A stretch of 12,242 nt of DNA from Cyanobacteriota bacterium (GTDB lineage: Bacteria > Cyanobacteriota > Cyanobacteriia > Phormidesmidales > Phormidesmidaceae): assembly GCA_027619675.1 (NCBI GenBank), contig JAQCHG010000009.1, positions 1 through 12,242 of the forward strand. Direction: 5' to 3'. Position numbers and translations under genes: made by a program. Positions 1 through 7,299 of this stretch are shown here, piece after piece; within the stretch, counting starts at the first letter, position 1; every line of letters starts with the position of its first letter. The notes beneath the pieces were generated by a model. It saw nothing but the letters and a program-made list of their open reading frames with translations. It was not told where the DNA came from and did no database searches.

Positions 1-1476
1 GTTGAAGCGCATCAGGTGCGATCGCGTCCGCCGCACCGCATAGGGCACCATCGTCCCCGTGCGCATGATGAAGGCCCAGTCAGAGGATTGGGCTAGCAGC
101 AATTCCCGCGCCGCTTGGTTCAGCGCCCGCCATTCCAACTCATCGGCAGGTTCCCGCTTCGACAGCTCAATCATGCGCTCCGCCGCCTTGTGCAGGTGGG
201 GGTAAATCCAGGCGTTGGTCTCGTTGAGCCAATATTCATGGAAGCCCTTGAACCCCCAACTGGATTGAGACGGCTTGGCCACCTGTTGGGTGGGATTACC
301 CCGCAAATAGTCCGCCAGGTGGGTCATTTCATAGGTGCCCTGGTCATACCAGCTCTTGCGGAATAGATAGTCCAGGAACCAGGGACCTTCATACCACCAG
401 TGGCCAAACAGTTCTGCATCGTAGGGGGAGACGATGATCGGGGGGCGGTGCATGATGTTGTGGAGGTGCTCCACCTGGCGCTCGCGGTTGAACATGAAGT
501 TGCTGGCATGTTCCGCCGCCTTTTCCCTTGCCCAGTAGGGGTCGTACCAATCTTTGTCGGAGAGCCCCAACCCTTTGCCCGTAATCTTGTGGTACTTGAT
601 GCCCACGTTCTTCCGCTGGCCGTTGGGCATGATGTAGGGCTTGATGTACTCGTACTCAGCATCCCAGCCCAGGTCGCGGTAAAACTCCCGGTATTCCGCC
701 GCGCCGGGATAGCCCACTTGGGAAGACCACACCTGCTGGGACGACTCATGGTCTCGACCAAAGGCCGCAACCCCAGGTTCGGTGTAGATGGGGGCGTAGG
801 ACCCGTAGCGGGGCCGGGGGCGAGCGTAGAGGATGCCGTGGCCGTCGGTGAGGAAGTAGCGTAGGCCAGCATCCGCCAGCATCCGCTCGACCCCTTCGTA
901 GTAGGCGCATTCTGGCAGCCAAATGCCGTTGGGGGGGCGGTCAAAGTGCTCGGCATAGCTTTCGCAGGCCACTTGAATCTGCGCCCACACCGCCTGGGGA
1001 TACATCTTCATCAGGGGCAGGTAGCCGTGGGTGGCCCCGCAGGTGATGATCTCCAGGTTGTTGCTGTCTTGGAATTGCTTAAAGGCTTTGACCAGGTCGC
1101 GATCGTACTTTTCCCACACCTGGCGCACATGGTTAAATTCTTGGGCGTAGTGCTCCGCCAGGTAGCGCAGGTGACCGTTGTGGACGTTGCGGTCTACCTC
1201 TAGTTCGGTCAGTTCTTCGAGTTTGGCCAGGTGATCGTCGTAGCGATCTTGCAATAGGGGATCCCGCAGCATGGACACCAGGGGTGGCGTCATGCTCATG
1301 GTCATTTTGAAGTCGATGCCGTCCTGCTTCAGCCCCTCGAACATGGTGATCAAGGGGACGTAGGTTTCGGTGATTGCCTCAAATAGCCATTCTTCTTCGA
1401 GCACAAAGTCGCTTTCAGGGTGGCGCACGAAGGGGAGATGGGCGTGCAGAACCAGGGCTAAATATCCAGTGGTCAT
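1..1476 (-). CDS. GH57 1,4-alpha-glucan branching enzyme (C-terminus cut by window edge)
   Basis: A glycoside hydrolase family 57 protein, most likely a 1,4-alpha-glucan branching enzyme that introduces alpha-1,6 branches into glycogen in the cytoplasm. From the ATG at 1476 the frame stays open for 492 codons to the left edge without a stop, so the C-terminus is missing; family members are roughly 530 residues, so only some 40 residues should be absent. Family motifs seen: HAHLPFVRHPE at residues 11-21, GIWLPECAY at 184-192 with the nucleophile-type Glu189, and SPYDAELFGHWWYEGP around 350-365 with the acid/base-type Asp353. I see no clear Shine-Dalgarno site. A TACAAT hexamer on the minus strand at 1551-1556 could be a -10 box but has no matching -35. 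The 164-bp gap from lpxD suggests its own transcript. The GH57 assignment is firm; branching enzyme rather than another GH57 activity rests on family resemblance. Confidence 0.9.
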   Translation of the reverse strand, partial: MTTGYLALVLHAHLPFVRHPESDFVLEEEWLFEAITETYVPLITMFEGLKQDGIDFKMTMSMTPPLVSMLRDPLLQDRYDDHLAKLEELTELEVDRNVHNGHLRYLAEHYAQEFNHVRQVWEKYDRDLVKAFKQFQDSNNLEIITCGATHGYLPLMKMYPQAVWAQIQVACESYAEHFDRPPNGIWLPECAYYEGVERMLADAGLRYFLTDGHGILYARPRPRYGSYAPIYTEPGVAAFGRDHESSQQVWSSQVGYPGAAEYREFYRDLGWDAEYEYIKPYIMPNGQRKNVGIKYHKITGKGLGLSDKDWYDPYWAREKAAEHASNFMFNRERQVEHLHNIMHRPPIIVSPYDAELFGHWWYEGPWFLDYLFRKSWYDQGTYEMTHLADYLRGNPTQQVAKPSQSSWGFKGFHEYWLNETNAWIYPHLHKAAERMIELSKREPADELEWRALNQAARELLLAQSSDWAFIMRTGTMVPYAVRRTRSHLMRFN

Positions 1477-1640
1477 AGGTGGGAGAGCAACAATAAGGAA
1501 CGAAACCGAACGGGGATCGCTTTTGAAGGTAGCCGATGGAAGTTGAACAAATTGTAAAGCAGAAGGCGATCGCCCCCACGGCTATCTCCCAGACCTGGGG
1601 GTGAAGTTACCCCAGCTGACGGACAGGGGCCAAGGGCGGC

Positions 1641-2705
1641 TTAAGCCTGATCTAGCTGGGCCTGGAGGTCTGCCACCTGGCGCTGCAAGTCCTTGAGGGT
1701 GCGCTGCATTTCTGGCAGGCGATTGTAAACAGCGGAGGATTTTAAAAAGGTGCGGTAGGCAATGGCGGGGCTCCCCATGACAACGCTGCCGGGGGGGATT
1801 TGGCCATGGAGGCCAGCCTTGGCCCCTGCCTGCACATCGGCCCCAATTTGGGCTTGGTTGGCGACCCCCACTTGGCCCCCCAGGATGGCGCGATCGCCCA
1901 CCTGCACTTGACCCGCCAGCCCCACCTGGGCCGCCATGGCGCAACTTTTGCCAATTTGGCAATTGTGGGCAATGTGCACCAGGTTATCGAGCTTGGTATT
2001 GGCCCCAATGCGGGTATCCCCCACGGAGGGGCGATCGATGGTGCTGTTGCACCCCACCTCTACCCCGTCCTCTAGCACAACGATCCCCGACTGCTGAATT
2101 TTTTCCCAGGCTCCGTTGGCGAAGGTGAAGCCAAACCCCTCCGCCCCGATCGCCGCACCGCTGTGGATGACGCAATCGGCCCCGATCTGGGTGCGCTCGT
2201 GGATGACGGCATTGGCGTGGATCAAGGTGCGATCGCCCACCGTCACACCGGGATAGAGCACCACGTTGGGGTGCAGACACACATCATCCCCTAGGGTCAC
2301 CCCCGCCTCAATCACCACATAGGCCCCAATGGCAACGCGATCGCCCACCTGCACCGTGGGGTCAATCACCGCCGTGGGGTGAATTCCCGCTTGGGGCTGA
2401 AAGGGTCGGTAAAACAAGGCCAGGGTGCGGGCAAAGGCCAGCCGGGGATCCTGAACGCTGATCCAGGGTAGGCCCCGTTCATTGGCTTGGGTTTGCAGAT
2501 CCGCATCCGCCGGCAGGATCAGGGCACTGGCTTGGGTGTGGGTGAGATAGGCGGCAAACTTTGCCCCTTCGATATAGCTGATGGTGCCGGGGACCGCTGC
2601 CCGCACAGCGGTAACGCCGCTGAGGTCAGGGTCGAGATCGGGATATTGGCTCAAACTCGACTGCACCGCCATCCCCAATTGGGCGGCAATCTCACTCAAC
2701 TTCAT
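1641..2705 (-). CDS. lpxD: LpxD, UDP-3-O-acylglucosamine N-acyltransferase
   Basis: LpxD adds the second (N-linked) 3-hydroxyacyl chain from acyl-ACP to UDP-3-O-acylglucosamine, the third step of lipid A synthesis, in the cytoplasm. The 354-residue length is normal. The N-terminal part (about 1-100) is the uridine-binding domain with the typical family start (MKLSEIAAQLG). From about 105 to 315 the protein is a run of imperfect hexapeptide repeats (V/I-G-D/A patterns) that form the left-handed beta-helix. NLVHIAHNCQIG at 242-252 carries His247, which aligns with the catalytic His239 of E. coli LpxD. The last 30 residues (QRTLKDLQRQVADLQAQL) look like the C-terminal helix of the trimer. It starts 26 bp after the rlmD stop, so the two genes are probably co-transcribed. 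No other lpx genes are next to it. Confidence 0.95.
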   Translation of the reverse strand: MKLSEIAAQLGMAVQSSLSQYPDLDPDLSGVTAVRAAVPGTISYIEGAKFAAYLTHTQASALILPADADLQTQANERGLPWISVQDPRLAFARTLALFYRPFQPQAGIHPTAVIDPTVQVGDRVAIGAYVVIEAGVTLGDDVCLHPNVVLYPGVTVGDRTLIHANAVIHERTQIGADCVIHSGAAIGAEGFGFTFANGAWEKIQQSGIVVLEDGVEVGCNSTIDRPSVGDTRIGANTKLDNLVHIAHNCQIGKSCAMAAQVGLAGQVQVGDRAILGGQVGVANQAQIGADVQAGAKAGLHGQIPPGSVVMGSPAIAYRTFLKSSAVYNRLPEMQRTLKDLQRQVADLQAQLDQA

Positions 2706-2731
2706 GGGCCAGAGAGCGTGGAAGGGTCACC

Positions 2732-4099
2732 CTACGCTACCAGAAACGCGGCACACTCCACATGGGCGGTTTGGGGAAAGAAATCCGCTGGCTGCAACCG
2801 CTCTAACCGATAGCCCCCGGCACACAGGTGCTTCAGATCGCGGGCCAGGGTGGCGGGGTTGCAGCTCATATAGACCAGGCGGGGGGGCCGCAGACTCAGC
2901 AGCGCATCCAGCACCCCCGCCTCGCAGCCCTTGCGGGGGGGATCCAGCACAATCACATCGGGCTGGTCGCCCCCCAGTGCCTCGGTGACGGTGGGCAGCA
3001 GGGTGGCCACGGTGCCCACCTGAAAGCTGACATTTTCAATCCGGTTGAGGTGGGCGTTTTCTGAGGCCACCTCAACCGCCTCTGCCTGCACCTCTAAGCC
3101 CAGGCAATGGCCCGCCCGCCGGGCCAAGGGCAGGGTCAGGGTGCCAACGCCGCAGTAGGCATCCACGATGGTTTCGCGCCCTTGCAGATCCAGGTGATCC
3201 ACAATGCACCGCAGCAGCCGTTCCGCCTGCTCGGTATACACCTGAAAGAAGGTGGTGGGGTAAATGTGAAATTCCAGCCCCGCAAACCGTTCCGTCAAGT
3301 AGGGCTGGCCCACCACATAGCGGGTCTCAGGGCCAAAGATGGTGTTGCCTTGGGCCTGGTTGCGGTTGACGCACACCCCCGCCAGGGTGGGGTAGCGCTC
3401 TTTCCATTGGGCCGCCAGGTCTTCGATCCCCGGCAGATCCCAGGTGTTGCTCACCAGGGTCAGCAGCAGGTCCCCAGTGCGCCGCCCGACCCGAAACACC
3501 AGGTGGCGCAGTTGACCGTTATGGGTGGTTTCGTCGTAGATGGACCAGCCCTGGGTCTGGATGTCTTGCTTGATCTCCGCCAGTAGCGGGTCGAGGCGAT
3601 CGTCCTGCACGGGACATTGGTTGAGGTTGACGATCTGGTGGGTGCCTTTGCGGTAGTACCCGGCTTTCACCTGGCCTTCTGGGGAGAGCCCCAGGGGATA
3701 GGTGACTTTGTTGCGGTAGCTGAGGGGGTTGTCTGCCGCCAAAATTGGATCCAGGGGCAGATCACTAAAGCCGCCAATGCGCTGGAGAGCGTCGGTGAGT
3801 TGCTGTTCTTTGGCCGCTAACTGGGTCGGGTAGGCCACGGGTTGCCACTGGCAGCCGCCACATTTGTCGGCCACGATGCAGGCGGGGCGGATGCGATCTC
3901 CCCCAGGGCTCAGCACCTCTAACAGTTTGCCGCGCCCAAAGGTGGGTTTAGTAAAGACAAGACGGGCTTGGACGCGATCGCCCGGCACCGTATCGGGCAC
4001 AAACACGACCCGATTTTCCCAACGCCCGACACCATCGCCGCCGCTGCTGAGGTCAGTAATCTCCAGTTCCAGGGTTTCCCCCTGCTCCCAGCGAGCCAT
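2732..4099 (-). CDS. rlmD: RlmD-type 23S rRNA (uracil-C5)-methyltransferase
   Basis: A TrmA/RumA-family SAM-dependent methyltransferase; by analogy with E. coli RlmD it would methylate C5 of U1939 in 23S rRNA. I chose the ATG at 4099 (455 aa) because GGGAGAG lies 5 nt upstream; the frame opens further to a TTG at 4117. An N-terminal TRAM domain covers about residues 5-62. Four cysteines (74, 80, 83 and 162) match the spacing of the 4Fe-4S ligands of E. coli RlmD. The SAM site is VDAYCGVGTLTLPLA (about 312-326). DPPRKG follows at 386-391. The nucleophile is Cys413 in YMSCNPATLARDL, and Glu448 (AHVE) matches the proton-abstracting Glu. It lies 97 bp after asnS and 26 bp before lpxD. Substrate position is inferred: TrmA/RlmC/RlmD paralogues are hard to separate, but the cluster cysteines argue against TrmA. 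Confidence 0.9.
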   Translation of the reverse strand: MARWEQGETLELEITDLSSGGDGVGRWENRVVFVPDTVPGDRVQARLVFTKPTFGRGKLLEVLSPGGDRIRPACIVADKCGGCQWQPVAYPTQLAAKEQQLTDALQRIGGFSDLPLDPILAADNPLSYRNKVTYPLGLSPEGQVKAGYYRKGTHQIVNLNQCPVQDDRLDPLLAEIKQDIQTQGWSIYDETTHNGQLRHLVFRVGRRTGDLLLTLVSNTWDLPGIEDLAAQWKERYPTLAGVCVNRNQAQGNTIFGPETRYVVGQPYLTERFAGLEFHIYPTTFFQVYTEQAERLLRCIVDHLDLQGRETIVDAYCGVGTLTLPLARRAGHCLGLEVQAEAVEVASENAHLNRIENVSFQVGTVATLLPTVTEALGGDQPDVIVLDPPRKGCEAGVLDALLSLRPPRLVYMSCNPATLARDLKHLCAGGYRLERLQPADFFPQTAHVECAAFLVA

Positions 4100-4196
4100 G
4101 GCTGCTCTCCCGTGCAAATTTCAGACCTGTAAGCGTAGCGCTAAACCGGGGCCACAGCCAGAGGCAAACGCCTTAGCCTGGCAGGCGGCTGCCCCC

Positions 4197-5585
4197 CTAA
4201 AACTCCACATTGTCGGGGGTGCGGGGGAAAGGGATGACATCGCGGATATTCGTCATGCCCGTCATGAACTGCACCAACCGTTCAAAACCCAGCCCAAAGC
4301 CCGCATGGGGCACGGTGCCATAGCGGCGTAGGTCCAGGTACCACCAGTAATGATCCTTGGGTAGCCCCGCTGCTTCAATGCGGCGCTCCAGCACATCCAA
4401 GCGCTCTTCCCGTTGGGAGCCGCCGATGATTTCCCCCACCTTGGGAGCCAGTACATCCATGGCCGCCACGGTTTTGCCGTCATCATTCAGCCGCATATAA
4501 AACGCCTTGATAGCGGCGGGGTAGTCGGTGACGATCATCGGTTTTTTGAATACCTGCTCCGCCAGGTAGCGTTCATGCTCCGATTGCAAATCGATGCCCC
4601 ACTCCACCGGGAACTCAAAGGATTGGCCGGATTTTTCGAGCTGCGCAATGGCTTCTGTGTAGGTGATGCGGACGAATTCACTGTTGATAATGGCGTCCGC
4701 CGTGGCCAGCACCGTGTTGTCGATGCGCTGGTTAAAGAAGGCCATGTCCGCTTCGCAGTGGTCTAACACATAGCGGAAGACATACTTTAAAAACGCCTCC
4801 GCTAGGTCCATGTTGCCTGCCAAATCGCAGAAGGCCATCTCCGGTTCCACCATCCAAAACTCCGCCAGGTGGCGGGAGGTGTTGGAATTTTCCGCCCGGA
4901 AGGTGGGGCCAAAGGTGTAGACATTCGTGAAGGCCATGGCCATGATTTCCGCCTCCAGTTGGCCACTGACCGTGAGGTAGGCGGGCTTGCCAAAAAAGTC
5001 TTGGCTAAAGTCCACCTGACCGTCGGCGGTGGTGGGCAGGCGGTTTAAGTCCAGGCTGGTGACGGTGAACAGTTCCCCCGCCCCCTCGCAATCGCTGCCC
5101 GTGAGGATGGGGGTGTGCATCCACATAAAGTCCCGCGATTGGAAGAACTGGTGGATGGCCTGGGCGCAAGCGTTGCGGACCCGCATCACTGCCCCCAGGG
5201 TGTTGGTGCGCGATCGCAGGTGGCCAATGGTGCGCAAAAACTCAAAGGAATGGCGCTTTTTCTGGAGGGGGTAGGTGTCATCCGCCTCCCCAAACACCGC
5301 AATGGTGTCGGCTTTAATTTCCACCCGCTGTCCCTGGGCGGGGGAGTCTACCAAGGTCCCCGTCACCCGCAGGGAAGCCCCGGTGTTGAGCCGCTTAATC
5401 ACCGCGTCATAGTCAGCGGTGTTGGCATCGGCCACCACCTGGATCCCATCCATGGTGGAGCCATCGTTGACGTTAATGAAGCTAAAGGTTTTTTGTTCCC
5501 GCTTGGTCCGCACCCACCCTTGGATGGTGACGGTGGCACCGGGTTGGCCAGATTGGGTCAGGGTTTTGATGCGCTGGGGGATCAT
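4197..5585 (-). CDS. asnS: Asparaginyl-tRNA synthetase
   Basis: A class IIb aminoacyl-tRNA synthetase that charges tRNA-Asn with asparagine in the cytoplasm. The ATG at 5585 gives 462 residues, the usual bacterial length; the frame extends to a TTG at 5600 that I do not favour. Residues about 16-100 form the OB-fold anticodon-binding domain ([19 protein letters not shown]). The catalytic domain shows motif 2 ([24 protein letters not shown] at 229-232) and motif 3 (GFGLGFERL at 429-437), and ends [12 protein letters not shown]. The phrase [13 protein letters not shown] before motif 2 is typical of AsnRS; AspRS instead keeps the QSPQ-type signature. No Shine-Dalgarno is obvious. The 115-bp leader contains two short tandem duplications, annotated separately. 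The downstream neighbour is rlmD, so this is a translation-related pair. Confidence 0.96.
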   Translation of the reverse strand: MIPQRIKTLTQSGQPGATVTIQGWVRTKREQKTFSFINVNDGSTMDGIQVVADANTADYDAVIKRLNTGASLRVTGTLVDSPAQGQRVEIKADTIAVFGEADDTYPLQKKRHSFEFLRTIGHLRSRTNTLGAVMRVRNACAQAIHQFFQSRDFMWMHTPILTGSDCEGAGELFTVTSLDLNRLPTTADGQVDFSQDFFGKPAYLTVSGQLEAEIMAMAFTNVYTFGPTFRAENSNTSRHLAEFWMVEPEMAFCDLAGNMDLAEAFLKYVFRYVLDHCEADMAFFNQRIDNTVLATADAIINSEFVRITYTEAIAQLEKSGQSFEFPVEWGIDLQSEHERYLAEQVFKKPMIVTDYPAAIKAFYMRLNDDGKTVAAMDVLAPKVGEIIGGSQREERLDVLERRIEAAGLPKDHYWWYLDLRRYGTVPHAGFGLGFERLVQFMTGMTNIRDVIPFPRTPDNVEF

Positions 5586-5590
5586 GGTGG

Positions 5591-5636
5591 CTGGAACCAA
5601 CGAGACTGGAACAAACGAGCGGGGGTCGAGCGGGGG
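5591..5636. repeat. Two adjacent tandem duplications in the asnS leader
   Basis: CTGGAACCAACGAG (5591-5604) is followed at a 15-bp period by CTGGAACAAACGAG (5606-5619), one mismatch in 14. Immediately next to it CGAGCGGGGG occurs twice (5616-5625 and 5627-5636) at an 11-bp period. Both sit directly upstream of the asnS ATG, so they belong to its leader. They look like replication-slippage products; any regulatory role is speculation. Confidence 0.75.
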
Positions 5637-5700
5637 CAGGCGGGGCCAAGGGATGATCCCACCCTGGAGCAGCGGGGGGATTTTCCCCGACGGCGGCAGG

Positions 5701-6144
5701 CTACTGGCCCTGGGCGATCGCCCGTAGAATCCAGCCTATAACAATGCCCAGGCCCCCAAAGCGCACCGCCTGCCAAAAGGGCTCCACCCACACCCCCCAA
5801 TGGAGCTGCTCCGCCGCTAGGTCTGCCTCTAGCTGCTCTAGGCGCTGACGTAGGGCTTGCAGCTCTGCCACGTCGGCGGGGGAGGGATCGGTCTGGGCTT
5901 CGATCTCGCCCTGGCGGGCTTGCAGTTGCCCATAGTCATACCGTTTACGCAGGGTGGCGAGGGCCTGTTCTAGGGTTGCCAGCTCTGCACCATAGCGATC
6001 CTGTGGCCAGGGGGCGTCTGGCTGCAAAGCGCCCCGAGTCGCGGCCCTAGCAGGGCGGGAGCGGTGGGGACGATAACGGTGGCGATCAGAGGGAGGCGAT
6101 CGCCGCCGTTGCCACAGACGCGATCGCCAAGAACAGCGGTTCAT
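5701..6144 (-). CDS. Unknown coiled-coil protein with C-terminal membrane segment
   Basis: I do not recognise this protein. From the ATG at 6144 it has 147 residues (the frame continues up to a TTG at 6171). Residues 1-35 are very rich in arginine (about one in three). Residues 52-83 and 91-113 are heptad-like, rich in Leu, Glu, Gln and Ala ([17 protein letters not shown] and [18 protein letters not shown]), and predict coiled coil. The end, [22 protein letters not shown] (about 123-144), looks like one hydrophobic helix, so the protein is probably a tail-anchored or membrane-edge protein. Two HIP1 octamers 24 bp apart lie within the arginine-rich segment and contribute part of its arginines. 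No ribosome-binding site is visible, so the real start could be further inside, near the coiled coil. It precedes asnS by 115 bp and is divergent from the gene at 6214. Confidence 0.7.
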   Translation of the reverse strand: MNRCSWRSRLWQRRRSPPSDRHRYRPHRSRPARAATRGALQPDAPWPQDRYGAELATLEQALATLRKRYDYGQLQARQGEIEAQTDPSPADVAELQALRQRLEQLEADLAAEQLHWGVWVEPFWQAVRFGGLGIVIGWILRAIAQGQ

Positions 6145-6213
6145 GTACACAATGGGGATAGGCCCGCCCAAGGGCCATCGCGCCCATCATACCGACATTC
6201 CCCATCTGCGCCC

Positions 6214-6507
6214 ATGACGGACCCCGCTGTTTCTACCCCCAACCTCACCCTCCAAGACCTCGAAAAGATCGACCCCGTGCTGCTGGCCCAGGCCCTCACC
6301 GCCCAGATGGCCATTGCACCCAAAGACTGGCATCGCTTGAATCGCGATCGTCGCGTGCGGGCACGGGAACAGGCCGCCGCTGCCCTGGTATATCTTCTGA
6401 AGGACCAACCCGATGCCGCCTTAGAGCGGTTGCAGCAGGCGGTGGGCTGGCTCGATAAAACCCTCACCGCCCCCCCTTGCCCAACCCACGGCCACCGGGG
6501 CCAGTAG
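6214..6507 (+). CDS. Small conserved-type cyanobacterial protein, function unknown
   Basis: A 97-residue soluble protein, and the only plus-strand gene here. The ATG at 6214 is preferred because the upstream frame has the composition of antisense reading through the divergent gene; no Shine-Dalgarno is seen. The core TLQDLEKIDPVLLAQALTAQ, then DWHRLNRDRRVRAREQAAAALVYLL, then QPDAALERLQQAVGWLDKTL predicts three or more helices with regular Leu/Ala spacing. The C-terminus is PPCPTHGHRGQ. From memory this resembles a small protein family found only in cyanobacteria (perhaps DUF6439), but I cannot confirm that label from sequence alone. It is divergent from the coiled-coil gene (70 bp between starts) and convergent with the RsbW-like gene (8 bp between stops). 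No signal peptide, membrane segment or catalytic motif is visible. Confidence 0.75.
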   Translation: MTDPAVSTPNLTLQDLEKIDPVLLAQALTAQMAIAPKDWHRLNRDRRVRAREQAAAALVYLLKDQPDAALERLQQAVGWLDKTLTAPPCPTHGHRGQ

Positions 6508-6515
6508 TCGGTGCC

Positions 6516-6968
6516 TTAGCTTACGCGAGGCATGCCAAACCAACGGTTGACCTGCTTGCACAGGTGCAGCTCCCGGCCCCCCTGCACCCAACGCACCTCG
6601 TCAAAAATCTGGTGAAGGATGTACAGCCCCCGGCCACAGTCGCCAATGGTGTGGTCGGTAATTTGAGCTTCGTCTGGCTCTGGGCAATCACAGGGGGCCT
6701 CGAATCCTTTACCCTGGTCAGCAATAATCCACCAGTAACGCCCCGCACGGGTGGTGTAGCGCACGGAGATGACCTTTTGGGTATCTAGCTGGTTGCCGTG
6801 TTTGACGGCGTTCACCAAGGCTTCTTGCAGCCCCAGGCGAATTTCGGCTCGCCAACGACGGGGTACCTGACTGAGCAATCGATCCAGAATTGGGCACAGA
6901 TAAAGCGTTGAAACGAAGCTAATGGTGCCCCATTTATGGGTTGTGGAGGGCGGAGAAAGCGCTACCAC
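6516..6968 (-). CDS. RsbW/SpoIIAB-like anti-sigma factor serine/threonine kinase
   Basis: A GHKL-fold ATPase of the HATPase_c_2 (anti-sigma regulatory factor) type, which in known systems binds a sigma factor or phosphorylates an STAS-domain antagonist. The start is a GTG at 6968 with GGGGGA 6 nt upstream, giving 150 aa; there is no ATG option before the conserved part. ATP-site boxes are present: N box EALVNAVKHGN (49-59; Glu49, Asn53), G1 DQGKGFE (84-90) and G2 GRGLYI (112-117). Between G1 and G2 lies a short Cys/Pro/Asp-rich insert (APCDCPEPDEAQ). The opening WGTISFVSTLYLCPILDRLL is typical of cyanobacterial members as I know them. No STAS antagonist, PP2C phosphatase or sigma factor gene is adjacent, so its partner is unknown. 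A strong-looking promoter and structured leader lie upstream. Confidence 0.85.
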   Translation of the reverse strand: MVALSPPSTTHKWGTISFVSTLYLCPILDRLLSQVPRRWRAEIRLGLQEALVNAVKHGNQLDTQKVISVRYTTRAGRYWWIIADQGKGFEAPCDCPEPDEAQITDHTIGDCGRGLYILHQIFDEVRWVQGGRELHLCKQVNRWFGMPRVS

Positions 6969-7005
6969 CGGATATCCCCCGAAGGAATTGGTTTACTACC
7001 ACTAC

Positions 7006-7136
7006 CCAACGTTGAGACTTCCCCAAAGCTTAGACCGCTGCCCCTTGGGTAAACACCCCAAGGTGTGTACATGGTCGTGTCAAAAAGCTTGGGTAACCGG
7101 TCGGCCCCGATGGAGATAGACCTTGACTAACGTTGG
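7006..7136 (-). ncRNA. Possible structured leader or small RNA (nested inverted repeats)
   Basis: Several complementary segments nest inside one another. CCAACGTT (7006-7013) pairs with AACGTTGG (7129-7136). CCC-A-AAGCTT (7022-7031, one bulged A) pairs with AAGCTTGGG (7085-7093). GACC (7033-7036) pairs with GGTC (7073-7076). CCTTGGG (7043-7049) pairs with CCCAAGG (7057-7063) around a 7-nt loop. The nesting suggests a branched or rod-like RNA. The strand is inferred from the promoter at 7223-7231, which would transcribe the region on the minus strand as the leader of the RsbW-like gene. I do not recognise a known RNA family. AAGCTT and AACGTT are self-complementary, so part of the pairing comes easily. 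Confidence 0.3.
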
Positions 7137-7165
7137 ATGGCCCCTGATCCTGCAAACGTTATCCC

Positions 7166-7213
7166 TGAAAACTTGGTGGGAGGGAATGTTGAAAGCGACT
7201 TCCCAAGTTTTCA
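7166..7213. repeat. 11-bp perfect inverted repeat just downstream of a promoter
   Basis: TGAAAACTTGG (7166-7176) and CCAAGTTTTCA (7203-7213) are exact reverse complements separated by 26 nt. For transcription on the minus strand from the promoter at 7223-7231 the repeat begins about 3 nt after the expected start point. It could be a 5'-terminal mRNA hairpin or a protein-binding operator. No T run follows it on either strand, so it is unlikely to be an intrinsic terminator. Confidence 0.7.
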
Positions 7214-7222
7214 CCTAGGGTA

Positions 7223-7231
7223 ATTATAACA
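7223..7231 (-). promoter_or_regulatory. Extended -10 promoter for the RsbW-like gene
   Basis: On the minus strand this reads TGTTATAAT, a perfect TATAAT hexamer preceded by TGN, the extended -10 form. No good TTGACA-like -35 box lies 16-18 nt upstream, which is common for extended -10 promoters. The predicted start is near 7216, giving an unusually long leader of about 250 nt before the GTG at 6968. It is the best promoter match I noticed in the window. Confidence 0.55.
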
Positions 7232-7299
7232 AAGCCCAAGCCCCCTACTGCTGGCGTCCCGTTCAGGCAGCCATCCCTACGAGGGCGGGGCATTAGGGC

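Larger units (their letters stand above)
6969..7299. other. 331-bp gene-free region with promoter and inverted repeats
   Basis: This is the longest stretch without a gene. I find no credible ORF in it; the short open frame from 6922 has no family features. It holds an extended -10 promoter (7223-7231, minus), an 11-bp inverted repeat (7166-7213) and a set of nested inverted repeats (7006-7136). AACGTT occurs three times (7008-7013, 7129-7134, 7155-7160) and HindIII-type AAGCTT twice (7026-7031, 7085-7090). From about 7232 to 7299, between the promoter and the HEAT gene stop, I see nothing distinctive and no rho-independent terminator. Confidence 0.6.

Noticed and set aside
324..956. Long open frames on both strands inside the GH57 gene (also plus 400-864)
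   Set aside because: They are shadows of the GH57 reading frame in GC-rich DNA, with low-complexity composition and no motifs; the GH57 frame has catalytic motifs throughout.
1551..1556. TACAAT (minus strand) as the promoter of the GH57 gene
   Set aside because: No -35 match at 16-18 nt and no TG extension; kept only as a weak candidate in the gene note.
4157..4182. Hairpin GCCAG-AGGC-AAAC-GCCT-TAGC-CTGGC after asnS as a terminator
   Set aside because: The stem is short and interrupted by a 4-nt bulge, and no T run follows on the minus strand.
5115..5741. 208-codon plus-strand open frame across the asnS 5' half
   Set aside because: It is antisense to AsnRS sequence with clear class II motifs, and its translation is Gly/His/Pro-rich without family features.
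7166..7213. The 11-bp inverted repeat as an intrinsic terminator of the HEAT gene
   Set aside because: The loop is 26 nt and no T run follows on either strand; it also lies downstream of a promoter facing the same way.
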